DNA from: Cryoendolithus antarcticus
Lineage: Eukaryota > Ascomycota > Dothideomycetes > Cladosporiales > Cladosporiaceae
NCBI GenBank assembly: GCA_002077065.1
Contig: NAJO01000044.1
Coordinates: 124,001-188,000 of the forward strand
DNA length: 64,000 nt
Reading direction: 5' to 3'
Shown here: positions 1 to 9,714 of the stretch, piece after piece
Numbering within the stretch: position 1 is the stretch's first letter
Layout of the letters: the number at the start of each line of letters is the position of its first letter
Program-made: the position numbers and the translations under genes
Notes under the pieces: model-generated
What the model was told of the DNA's origin: nothing
Seen by the model: the letters and a program-made list of their open reading frames with translations, nothing else
Databases searched by the model: none

Positions 1-174
1 CTCGCAGTATCTTATGCAGCGATTGAGAGAACGCGGCGTAATCGTCTGTACCATGCATCTCAAGACGTTACTAGGGGCCACGCATGACCAAAGGTGCATT
101 TGCCGCTTCCAGTGCCTGCGTTCGACATTCGTGCCCTCGACTGCCGTCGGTATTTGCTTGCGGCGCTTGGGCGC

Positions 175-1050
175 TCAACACCATCCCTCCTGATCGACGA
201 ATGCACAGACTTGTGTTAGTTCCTCGTGATTCTCACAGGCCTCTTCATCGAGAGCCTCTGATAGCTTCGCGCTCGGATCCCAGATCTCACCCTTCGCAAG
301 TGCCGCTATCATAGACGTCCGGTTGGCGACCATCATGTCGATGACCCTCTTTGCGCTGGCGTGACCGTCCAGTGCTTCTGCCTTCGCAACAATCTCAAGA
401 CTCGCAAGATCCACTATGCCTTGCTCTCGCGCATCGGAGAAAGAGCAGAAGAACTGGTAATCACCTCTTCGCGTATAGTTCCACACGAAGAGATTTCTGA
501 ACTCCTTGATGGCTGTCTGATAGTGTTTAGCGAGAGCACCCTGGCCGAGCGCCGCGAAGAGATGATCAGTAGCGGCCAGGTCCTTGTTACAGCATTCGCC
601 CAGCTCGTGGGAATCGCACTTCTCGACTAGCTGCTCGAGCGTCTCATTCGGTATCCTCTGCTTCTCGATACTCTCCATGATTAGGTTGTCCCACAAATCC
701 CACACTCGATAGTCTTTATCGCATATGTCATAGATGGCAGAATCGATAGCACTGTGCAGCGGCTGCCCTTTGAGAAAGTCGTCGAATCTTATAGCATTGT
801 GCGGATTGCGACGACCATGATGGGAACGCGCTCCAGCCTGCTCATGCTCAAGTTGGGCTGTCCACTTCGCTAACCGGCGCGGGGATGTCGTAAATGTCAG
901 CGTGTAATCTTGCAATACCTCGTCCGGAAGTCGAGACGACCAGCGGTTGTACAGCTCGCAGTGTTTCAGCTCCAGCATGAACATTTTGATGCGCATGACG
1001 CCCCTGTCGTGTTTCTCACGCTTTTGCAACACCTCGGATTCGTGAGACAT
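175..1050 (-). CDS. Unknown protein, tandem family member 1 (291 aa)
   Basis: I do not recognise the family. The protein is clearly homologous to the next two genes on the same strand. Shared landmarks are an ELYxRW motif (residues 32-37), a QPLH motif (96-99) and a CNKDLAATxxxF block (154-165). The start is an ATG and no intron is needed. It has no signal peptide or membrane segment and is rich in charged helices, so a soluble intracellular protein is likely. Unlike its two neighbours it ends soon after the conserved region (ending EGWC) and has no C-terminal coiled coil. It is the shortest copy. Existence of the gene is well supported by homology to the neighbours; function is unknown. Confidence 0.75.
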   Translation of the reverse strand: MSHESEVLQKREKHDRGVMRIKMFMLELKHCELYNRWSSRLPDEVLQDYTLTFTTSPRRLAKWTAQLEHEQAGARSHHGRRNPHNAIRFDDFLKGQPLHSAIDSAIYDICDKDYRVWDLWDNLIMESIEKQRIPNETLEQLVEKCDSHELGECCNKDLAATDHLFAALGQGALAKHYQTAIKEFRNLFVWNYTRRGDYQFFCSFSDAREQGIVDLASLEIVAKAEALDGHASAKRVIDMMVANRTSMIAALAKGEIWDPSAKLSEALDEEACENHEELTQVCAFVDQEGWC

Positions 1051-1659
1051 GATGGAATCTGCCCTGTAGAATCCCCAGATACGGATTTAGGCCAGTTCCC
1101 AAGTCTGATGGAATTGCGCGGTGGTCGATCAAGATCAGTCAGATATCTGTTCTTATGTGTAGAAATGGTGTTGACAAAGTGAGTTTGCTGTGTTGTACGA
1201 CAATCGTAGTGTGTGTTCTGGATACAGCAGTGAAGTAGTGGAATCTTGGACCGTGACAACGATCTATATGAGCGAGGACCACCAGAGTGAGGACACCAGT
1301 GGCTGATGCATAGCGACGGCAAGCTTGTTGCGTAAGGTTTAAGGATGGGGCATGATCAGCTGGAATAGAATGTTCTCAATTGGCGTAACCCGGCAGTGTG
1401 GGTGGGCTCTGGTGCGCGCAGAACTTGATGACCACCGAACATTATCAGATTTGCTAGGGACCTTGGTGAAGATGACCGTCACCGTAGTCGTTTCTGGAGT
1501 CATGGTGAGTGACCCCGCCGGGCGTGTACTCATAGAATGAGCGTGTCGCGAGAATCTCCAGCACCTGACGTCGCATGACTGAGGTCCCGTGTTTGACTTT
1601 GGCCCCTTTCTTCACAGACTCGAATGCGAGAGTAACACGCAGATTTTCAAAGCACTGAG
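1051..1659. other. Intergenic, between family members 1 and 2
   Basis: No coding pattern seen. It should hold the promoter of member 1 and the 3' end of member 2. Confidence 0.5.
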
Positions 1660-2814
1660 CTACACTAACGCATTCGCTACGCCTCCGGTCTCCATCTGGG
1701 TGATCTTAGCCTTCAGTTCCCGTATGCTCTTGTCTCTTTGCTTGACCGTGTTCTCTAGAACCCGCACCCTTCGATCTCTCTGCTTGATCTTATCTACCAG
1801 TTCTTGATGATCTCGCTCCTTTGACCAGGTCTCAAAATCCCACTCCGGCTCGATTGCAGCCTCCTGTGGCCCAGCATCGTCCCACTCCGGTACATTGTGG
1901 TCCATCGCAGCACACACCTGTCTCAGATCCTCAGTCTTGTCATCAACTACTTCGCGAGCAGCCTCCAGCCTCGCCTCCTCAAGAATTAGGTCTTCGAAGT
2001 AATAGTGCGACCTCAGCTCCAGCGCCGCCTCAGGGTCCTTCTCATGAACGAAGCGATACCAAGCTTTCAGTGCCCCGATCTTACCACCCACTAGCCGTGC
2101 ACTTGCAATCTCCTTCATACCTGCAACTTCCACTCGCTGCTCCTGAGCATAGGCCAAGACTACATGGCAGCAGTACCCGCAGTCTCGACGAATGCGGAGG
2201 ACCCACGTATCTCGGAACTGCCTGATAGCTTCGCGATAGCATTCAATCTCGGCCGTCTGAGTGACTGGGTCAAAAATATGATTGGTGGCAGCTAGGTCCT
2301 TGTTACACTGTTCGCCAAGCCTGGCCCAATCACCACGCTTGATCCAATACCCCGTTTCATCCTCAAGGCTGACCTTCCTGTCCACCGGCTTCGTGAGTAT
2401 CTCGTCAAACATGCCGTGATTGTAGATCGAGCCGGTGACACTAGTTCCTGCGGACCACACGTCGCCATGTAAAGGCTGGCTCGTAAGGTTCGACTTCCAG
2501 GCTGGCTTTCCAAACTCATATTGACCAGCATACCGTTCTTGTGCATCTTTGCACTCTTGCTCCAGCAGAGCTTGCCACACCATCGCGAGGCGCGGGTCCG
2601 TGGTGATTACTGGCATCATCGCCCCCTTCGACTCCTCCGGGAGCTGCTCGGACCATCGAGCATACAGCTCGGCATACTTCGTCTCAAGCATGTATTGTTT
2701 CAGACGCTTTGCGCGCTCCGAGAGGACCTTGTGCGTTTTGAGTTGCGCAAGCCTGCTTCTCCAACGTTTGCCGGCACGATTTGAAGGCTCTGGAGAAGAG
2801 TCGCGGTAAGCCAT
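1660..2814 (-). CDS. Unknown protein, tandem family member 2 (384 aa)
   Basis: Second copy of the unrecognised tandem family. The ELYARW motif is at residues 49-54, QPLH at 113-116 and CNKDLAATNHIF at 170-181, all in the same order as in member 1. The open frame continues upstream without an ATG, so I take the first ATG at 2814; an upstream exon cannot be excluded. After the shared core comes a tail of about 70 residues that looks like a coiled coil (ending near KSIRELKAKITQMETG). This tail is absent from member 1 and present in a different form in member 3. No signal peptide or membrane segment. Function unknown. Confidence 0.72.
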   Translation of the reverse strand: MAYRDSSPEPSNRAGKRWRSRLAQLKTHKVLSERAKRLKQYMLETKYAELYARWSEQLPEESKGAMMPVITTDPRLAMVWQALLEQECKDAQERYAGQYEFGKPAWKSNLTSQPLHGDVWSAGTSVTGSIYNHGMFDEILTKPVDRKVSLEDETGYWIKRGDWARLGEQCNKDLAATNHIFDPVTQTAEIECYREAIRQFRDTWVLRIRRDCGYCCHVVLAYAQEQRVEVAGMKEIASARLVGGKIGALKAWYRFVHEKDPEAALELRSHYYFEDLILEEARLEAAREVVDDKTEDLRQVCAAMDHNVPEWDDAGPQEAAIEPEWDFETWSKERDHQELVDKIKQRDRRVRVLENTVKQRDKSIRELKAKITQMETGGVANALV

Positions 2815-3498
2815 CTCCAGTGCCAACTTGCGGCGATGAGGCGTCGGTCGTAATACTGTGAGAAAGTCGATATATGCCAAATACCGGCTGTGCTTGTTCC
2901 TCAGTGGAATCGCAGATTGTCACTCTTCCTTTGCGTCGCACTTGACATTTGTAGGAAAAGACTCGCGGTGAAAGATACATACAACATTGCTATGTGAGGA
3001 TGTCAGTTGTGAATAACAATGCCACGTTCGAGGACGGCAAGTGAGTCGCAGCTTTAATGCTGAATCTGTCGAAATCCCAGTGCTACGATTGGGAGGACGC
3101 AGCATTCTGTTCACGCCAACGCGACTCCGAAAAGTGCCTACTTTCGCGCGTGGCGTTAATGACCTTACGTGAGATGGACGCAGAGACAAGTCATCTCACC
3201 ACGTTTGTTCCATTTGCCAGGCTACTATCAGCACCTCCAGCGACGGAAGCTGAGACTAGCTCACCAACGAGAGCCGGTCCACAGAAGCGCGGTTCTCCTT
3301 TCCCCCATGATCGCCGTGCAGCTTGTATACACCACCAGCCACACTGACTCATAGCACTATCATATTGAGCGTATCATTACGGCTCAGTCCAAGTCCTCCA
3401 AGTCAGACGGAATCTCGTAGCGCCTGTCATTGTAGAACATGTCGCGCACACGTATCCGCTCTGCAACGACTGTCATCCCGCCGTCAGACTTGTCGCCA
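2815..3498. other. Intergenic, between family members 2 and 3
   Basis: No credible coding frame. It should carry the promoter of member 2. Confidence 0.5.
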
Positions 3499-5031
3499 TC
3501 ATTCCTTCTGCTTGAGCTCCTCCTGCAGCTCTACAATCTGCTCCCGTAGTTCACGAATGGTCTCCTCTAGCTCATTGATCTTATCCTTGTGCTTGTCGCT
3601 CTGTCTCGCGAGCTGAGTCTTCATGTCTTCAATGACCTTCGTCAGCTTGGCCGCTTCGTCTCCTTTGGGTGTTTTCGGTCCCTTAGGCGTCGCTGGCAAA
3701 GGTGTCACAGGCCGGGACATTCCGCCATCGTCTGCCTCTAACGCTGCAGTAGCATCTGCTGCGGCCTTATCCTTAGCAGCTTTCTGCGCATCTTTGACCC
3801 TCTTCGCATCCACTCTCAGCTGCACCAAAGCCTTGATGACTTTCCTCGCCGTCTCGTCTCCATCCTTGATCCTTGCCGCATTGACTTTTCTCAGCTCATC
3901 GAGATTTGTCAACTCCGCTTGCTCAGCCTCCAATATGACAAGGTGAGGCTCATACCCATCGCCATTGGGCTTGAGCCAGACCCAGTCGTCCCTCACCTTG
4001 ATGAGCGTCTCACGAAATACCGCAAGGTCCTTCTGCTGATTGACCGGGTCAAAAAGGCCCTCGCAAGCAAGTAGATCCTCGTCGGCACGGGTACCGAGCA
4101 GCTTCCACTCCTGATTCTGGATGTACTCGTCCACTTTAGCATGCACGATCTTGTTGCGGGTGGAGTAGTGAGTGACCACGTCGGCCCAGATATCGTGTGC
4201 CGAAGTCGCGCCTCCCATGTCACTAGCAGCCAAAGTAATCTGCGTGTGGAAAGGCTGCTGCCAGAGGACCTCGTCGTATTTGGACCTGTCATTCTGGGTA
4301 CTTGCGTACGCAATTCGGCGCTCCTTCTCCAGCTTAGCATTCCAGTCTGTCACGTAGCGAGGCACTTCTTTGTCAGGATCGGGCATGCCATCCCGGAACC
4401 TCCTCATCCATTCGGCAAGGTAGTCGCCCCAACGGATGTACAACTCCATCTCTTTGTACATACGAATGTTCTGCTCTAGCAGCAAGATCTCGGCCGTCAA
4501 CTGATTGCGAAGCGCTGTGTGACTACAGAATTCTCGCTCTATCAATGTTGCCTTCACCTTGTCTCCAGCATTCTCACGTTGCTGCAGCAGGCGCTTCTGA
4601 TAGCGGCCAAGCAGTCCTTTCGCATATGGACTCATCTCCTCGTCGAGCATGCGCTGGACTTCTGACAGTCTCGTGCGAATGGCTTGCTTGCTTGGAGAAT
4701 TGTCTTTGCCGTCAAAGATCGGCTTGAGTGTGTCCGCAGGGACAATGTCTCCATGCTTGGAGCGTAGCGGGATGTTCCAGCTCGAAGGGAGTGACGAACG
4801 CAGCTGACCGCGCGGGATCCTCAGGGCTTGCATCGACCGGGAAAGTCTGCTGCGATCGGCGGGTTCCTTTGGCGTGTTGCGTGAGAATTGCCGGGTCAAG
4901 AATGAACCGCGGAGAGTGGTGGGGTGTGGCGTAGGCGTGTATGGCTGCTCCGATCCAGACGATGACTGAGTGTTGTCTGACTCCTTCTTCTCCTTCTGCT
5001 TGCCATGTTGCAAGAGGTTCCACGCCTGCAT
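3499..5031 (-). CDS. Unknown protein, tandem family member 3 (510 aa)
   Basis: Longest copy of the family. The frame is open upstream to 5250 but without an ATG, so the start is placed at 5031. An N-terminal extension of about 190 residues, basic and Ser/Pro-rich, precedes the conserved core. The core has ELYIRW at 196-201, QPFH at 259-262 and a diverged ADEDLLACEGLF block from 316. The C-terminus is Ala/Lys-rich, then a TP-rich spacer, then a strong coiled coil of about 50 residues (ending ELQEELKQKE). It is more diverged from members 1 and 2 than those are from each other. The coiled coil suggests self-assembly or a protein partner; this is inference. Confidence 0.72.
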   Translation of the reverse strand: MQAWNLLQHGKQKEKKESDNTQSSSGSEQPYTPTPHPTTLRGSFLTRQFSRNTPKEPADRSRLSRSMQALRIPRGQLRSSLPSSWNIPLRSKHGDIVPADTLKPIFDGKDNSPSKQAIRTRLSEVQRMLDEEMSPYAKGLLGRYQKRLLQQRENAGDKVKATLIEREFCSHTALRNQLTAEILLLEQNIRMYKEMELYIRWGDYLAEWMRRFRDGMPDPDKEVPRYVTDWNAKLEKERRIAYASTQNDRSKYDEVLWQQPFHTQITLAASDMGGATSAHDIWADVVTHYSTRNKIVHAKVDEYIQNQEWKLLGTRADEDLLACEGLFDPVNQQKDLAVFRETLIKVRDDWVWLKPNGDGYEPHLVILEAEQAELTNLDELRKVNAARIKDGDETARKVIKALVQLRVDAKRVKDAQKAAKDKAAADATAALEADDGGMSRPVTPLPATPKGPKTPKGDEAAKLTKVIEDMKTQLARQSDKHKDKINELEETIRELREQIVELQEELKQKE

Positions 5032-6154
5032 GATGGCGGTCTGTTGTATGACGCGGTGCAAATAGTGCTTATGTGTCGCGAAGGAGAAGTCAACAAGTGC
5101 GAAGAACTTGCGTGGACCGGACCGCAAGAGCCAAGATGTCGTAGCTCCTTCTGGAAGATGTCGACGAGGAAGGCGCGACCTTGTGCATTGAATGCGTCGG
5201 GCCCACGCTGCGATGTTTTGAAGTCCACCGAACCTACATGACAACTCCAAGCATCTGATACGAAAGAGCCAGTCTCTCTCAACGCTGGGCTTTGGAGCAA
5301 TACTCGTCCAGCTGTCCGTACATTGGAAAGAGCACTCGCTGCTTTACTCCAACATCGGACATATGACCAAGCTATCGCTGATTCCGCAGCTTCTGGGACA
5401 TCTAGTTGCAATTGTCAGTCACGCAGCTCAGTACTCCAAGAAGGTCTTGCTCGACTTACAATCGCGCCATCAACGCATTCTCCGGACCGACTGCAATTGA
5501 AGCCAAAGATTGATCACGCACTGATCCTGGCGCGTACAGTAATCGCTACCACTGGTGGCACTTTACATGCTCAACCTCGAGCAAGTGCTTGGGCCCGACT
5601 CTCGTGGTGCCATTCGAAGCCTTGAGATTGAACACATTGATGTCTCCGCCCATCAGTGTGATAAGGTAGTACGGAGCAAGCAGTGAGGCGCCACGAAGAG
5701 CTCTTCGACTCAGACACAGGTCGCATAGCTCAGCCGAGCGTCGAACATGTGGCACGATGCGAAGCATGAGCCCAGGCGCCGAAGTCCTAGTGTCAGCGGA
5801 TGCCATAGCGGCAGTGGCCGGGAAGTGTTCTTCGTGGACTCGTGTTGAGCTCCATGGGTGGTTGTGGGGGCTGTGGCATCTGACTACTGGCTGGGCAGAT
5901 TGACGATCGCCTCGGTCGGCATTGACGAAGTAAGCGAAGGATGTAATAGTGAGCGAGGTATCATGTGGGCATTAGTTGCCCAACCGCATACGAGCCCCAC
6001 ACCAGTGCCACGAGAGAGACTGCAGGAAAGACAAGTTTGCTTTACCATCACGTGACAGCTCACTTCCGTGACCATCACTCGTGACGAGAGCGGTTCTTGC
6101 GTTTGACTTGTAGAAATATACACTTGCCTACAAGACTGATCCCCCGATGCAATA
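5032..6154. other. Intergenic, 1.1 kb
   Basis: Lies between the third tandem paralogue and the 3' end of SEY1. Short open frames exist on both strands but none shows a domain, compositional bias or splice structure that I would call a gene. Confidence 0.5.
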
Positions 6155-8442
6155 TCATATCTCATCAACATCATCATCAACCTTCGTGGCGTTCGTTTTC
6201 GTCGTGCCGTTGCTGTGCAGTGTATCCATGCTACACCTTCGAAGTCAGTATCACTCCATACCACCTCGACACCCGCGACAACATACCTGTATCCCGCCTT
6301 CTGAGACATCCCAATAGCCTGTCGCCCTGTATCGCTACTCTCCAGAAACTCTCTCAGCTTCTCCCGGAAGATCTCCAGGCCCTGCGAGCTCGCGGCATTC
6401 GTCATGCGCAGTATGGGACCCCAGAGATTGAGCGTGTATGTCACGTAAGCGCCGACAGCCGCGAGGATGAGAAAGATGAAGTAGACCGGGTTCCGGAGCA
6501 CTGCATCATAACATCAGCATCCACGCCTCCCCATCCCAAAGCAAGGGAAGACAACATACCAGCCACAATCTCATTCCACCCAAGCGCAAGCAGCAGTCCA
6601 TAAAAGTACAACGGTACCTGCGTCATCCCTCCAATCGCACTCCGCTTCGCCTCAACATACACCCCGTCAGCAGTCTTCTTGAACCTCGTAGCCAAATCCG
6701 CACGCTTCGCCTCGCTGAGCACTGTCATCTCCTCCTCCAGTGTCTTGCCTTCGTCCTCGTCAACGCCACCGATAGGATGGAGGTCTTCTTCGTCAGCGGC
6801 CGTGACGCCGGTGGGTGCTTCGCCGATCCAGGCGTCCAGTGGAGGGGGGGCAGTTGTGGTGCTTAGTTTGAAGCGCGCAAGGAGCGGGATGAGCTCGAGC
6901 GTTGACTCGCGGGCGCGGGTGTACATGCTCTCGATGTCGTCTGTCGGGCGCCAGAGGCGAGGCACGCCGTCTTCGTCGTAGCGGAATTTGTCTTCGAAGT
7001 TCTCCTGTAGCTTCAAGAGCAGGTTGCCTTCCATCATTTCCTCCTCGATCTTGTCCCGCAGTGCACTCCACGACTTCCTCCGTAACCGCCACAAGCCGAC
7101 CTCGACTTCCTCAGGACTAGCGTCAAAGCTGCGGGCGCGGTCTGTGAAGCGTGTCTCGGCGTGTGAGACGGTCTCAGTGAAGACGTTCCATATGCGGTCC
7201 CAGAGGTCCTTTTCTGTGGCGGGCTTCTCGCCCTCTGCAGGTGCACCGGAGCCACCGCGACCAGACCCCAGCTTGTTGAATTCCAAACCTACAGACTCGG
7301 CGAGCTTAGCTTTCACCCATCGTTCTGATCGTGTGGCAAGTCGGCGCATCTCTTCCTTCCTAAGACGAGCACTGGCTTCGTCAAGGTCTTTGCGGAAGAG
7401 GTTCAACTGCGATTGGTAGTTACTCCAGGGCGCACCTTCAACAAGTGAGGTGTGTGCATGGGTCTCGTATGACTTGAGAGCTTTCGTCTTCTCGTTCTGC
7501 ACAATGGTATGGAAGTCGTAGCCGTTCGATCGCTTCTGGCCAGCTTTGACGGCGCTGGAGACGCCTTCGCTGAAATCATGAAGGCCGGCTTTGTGGGCTG
7601 CGCTGAGTTGGCCATTGAACAACGTCTTCAGTCGGCCGTCCACTTTACTTGCGAGCTCAGCCTGCTTCGTCTTGAAGACACCCTTGTGATACCTGCTCGC
7701 CTCGACCTCGAAGTTCGCCAGGACTGCCTTCCTTGCACCAGTGATCGCGACACCCAACGCAGCAAGGATACTCGGCTTCCCACTCGCCACACCCTCCGCT
7801 TGCCTCTCCTCCAAAGGCAACACAACAGCATCAAATGCCACAAGCACCTCCTTCGCAATCTCATCGCACCGGAACTGGGCCAACAACTCCTGCTGTGTAG
7901 GCAAATCCAGATCCTTGTTACTATCGATCGTCTCCCACACGCCTTTCGCATAAATCGGGAACCCATCAGCCGGAATCCGACGATGATAGGCAGGCAGCAA
8001 AATCGCCTCGTCCCGATCGTCCGTCAACCCATCCCGCTTGGGATCTTTATACCCCTCCCTAAACCTCGTGCCCAGCCTCCTCACCTCCTGCTCGAACTTC
8101 TCCGGCTGCAATATCTTATGCGGAAGCGCCACAAATGCAAAGTCGAAGTAGTCTCCAATCTGGCTCTTCTCCATGCCCGGCGGCTTGCTCAGCGTACTCC
8201 ATATCCGCGCCAAATCCTGCGTCAAGGTCGCCTTCAAATTCGCCAGCGGTGTCGTGCCCAGATGATCCCGAATAACGAAGAACAGTAGCGTCCTCGGCAC
8301 ACTCTTCGCGTCTTTCAAGAAAACCTGCAAGTTCACCTCGAACACCGTCTTCAGCAGTCCCATATTCGCGCCCTGGTACAAGCCCACTTGATGCTCCCAA
8401 ATATTCACAATCAACACCTCGCTCGTCGCCAGCGCAAAAAGC

Positions 8443-8476
<34 letters not shown>

Positions 8477-8933
8477 GCTCCCTCCCATCCGTACCCTCCA
8501 CATCCATAACCAGAATATTCTCCGCCATCCTCTGCTCCTTCGGCGCAGACGCATCCTCCTTCTTATTCCGACTCATCCAAATCCCCTTAGTCGTCTGTCT
8601 TCGATCCGCCTCACTCATAACCCCAAACTGCGTGCCGAACAGGTAATTCAGCAGCGTACTTTTCCCCGTACTCTGACTCCCGAACACAGAAATGAGATGA
8701 TAGTTAAACCCCGCTCGGAGCACTTTCTGACTCTGCAAGTACGCTGGCAAATTCTCATTAAACACTTTCTCCTGGTCGATGATCTGGATGCCGTGCTCGA
8801 AGTGCTCGGCCGTGGGCTTCTCGCCCACAGCGCCAAAATGCCCGTTCATGGTCATGACCGTCGGGGCAGTGGGGTGGCGTGCTGTAGATTGAGTTGGCCG
8901 GCCGGAGGTGCCGTTGGGGGAGAGGGTGGCCAT
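6155..8933 (-). CDS. SEY1: Sey1/RHD3 dynamin-like GTPase, ER membrane fusion (887 aa, 3 exons)
   Basis: Fungal counterpart of atlastin; it drives homotypic fusion of ER tubules. Exons are 8933-6560, 6500-6287 and 6230-6155; introns of 59 and 56 nt have GTATGT donors. The start is the first ATG in frame. The P-loop GSQSTGKST lies at residues 85-93 and the G3 motif [10 protein letters not shown] at about 144-153. A long helical middle region follows, then two closely spaced membrane segments (exon 1/2 junction, [13 protein letters not shown]) and an amphipathic tail. The last 25 or so residues come from a 76-nt exon and end in an acidic VDDDVDEI. Length fits the family (about 800-880). Identification is secure; the third exon rests on frame and splice signals. 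Confidence 0.95.
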
Positions 8934-9714
8934 GATTTCGACGCAGGGTACAAATACAGCTAGAGACAAAGTACACAATGACGTTCCGCACGTTACCTTA
9001 ATTCGAGGTCTCGTGGGCGGGTGCAGGGGTTTGGCGAGAGGTGAGGTGGGAGAGGGAAGGTTTGGATTGGCTGGCCGTGTGTTGGCAAGAAAGTGACGTT
9101 CCACACGCAGCGGGAGGGGCCGGACAGGGCAGGTGGTGTTGCCATGTGGGCAGCGACAACGTGGTTTACTTCGCTGACCATTACAACGTCGGGGTCGTTA
9201 TGCCATGGCAGCAGCCACGCGGTGACAAGGGTGAGACACGGTCAATGTTATGCCTTGGATTATCGTCTACTGTCATAGCCACCACTCCGATCCACCTCTC
9301 TGTTCGAAGATCATCTCCATCTCATCTCATATCCCCTGCTCAATATCATACAATTTCTCCTCCCTCCCTCCAACGGAATCAGCACCAAGAAAGAACGCAG
9401 CAGATGTTGTGATGGCAGCAGAAAAGCGCAGCCAGGGTATTGTACCATATCGTCAAGTAAGAGCTTGCCAGCAGCATTGCCCATCCCGTCCAATCCAATC
9501 AGCAAGAGAGAGATGCCGTGATGACAGCGCTCCAGCTAGCTTGCGGTGTAGAGAGCGGTTGAGCTTCTTCAGATCTGGTCTCTGCTACTTGGTGGCGCCA
9601 AGTAGATCTTCGACCAGCATACAAGTGATGTAAGTGCAAGCATGCGAATGTGACTGATGCTCAGATGATGTTGCTCAGATACGAGCGAGCGAGCGAAGGT
9701 AGTGTGTAGATGGT
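8934..9714. other. Intergenic with plus-strand CT-rich tract
   Basis: Upstream of SEY1 and downstream of the PUF gene. It holds a plus-strand pyrimidine-rich stretch (about 9291-9370) followed by ATGs near 9404-9413 and a GTAAGA donor-like site near 9458. This is promoter/5'-UTR-like architecture, but no long coding frame follows. Confidence 0.4.

Noticed and set aside
7509..8288. 259-codon plus-strand frame inside SEY1
   Set aside because: Shadow of the conserved SEY1 coding strand; Arg/Gln/Leu-rich composition is typical of an antisense frame.
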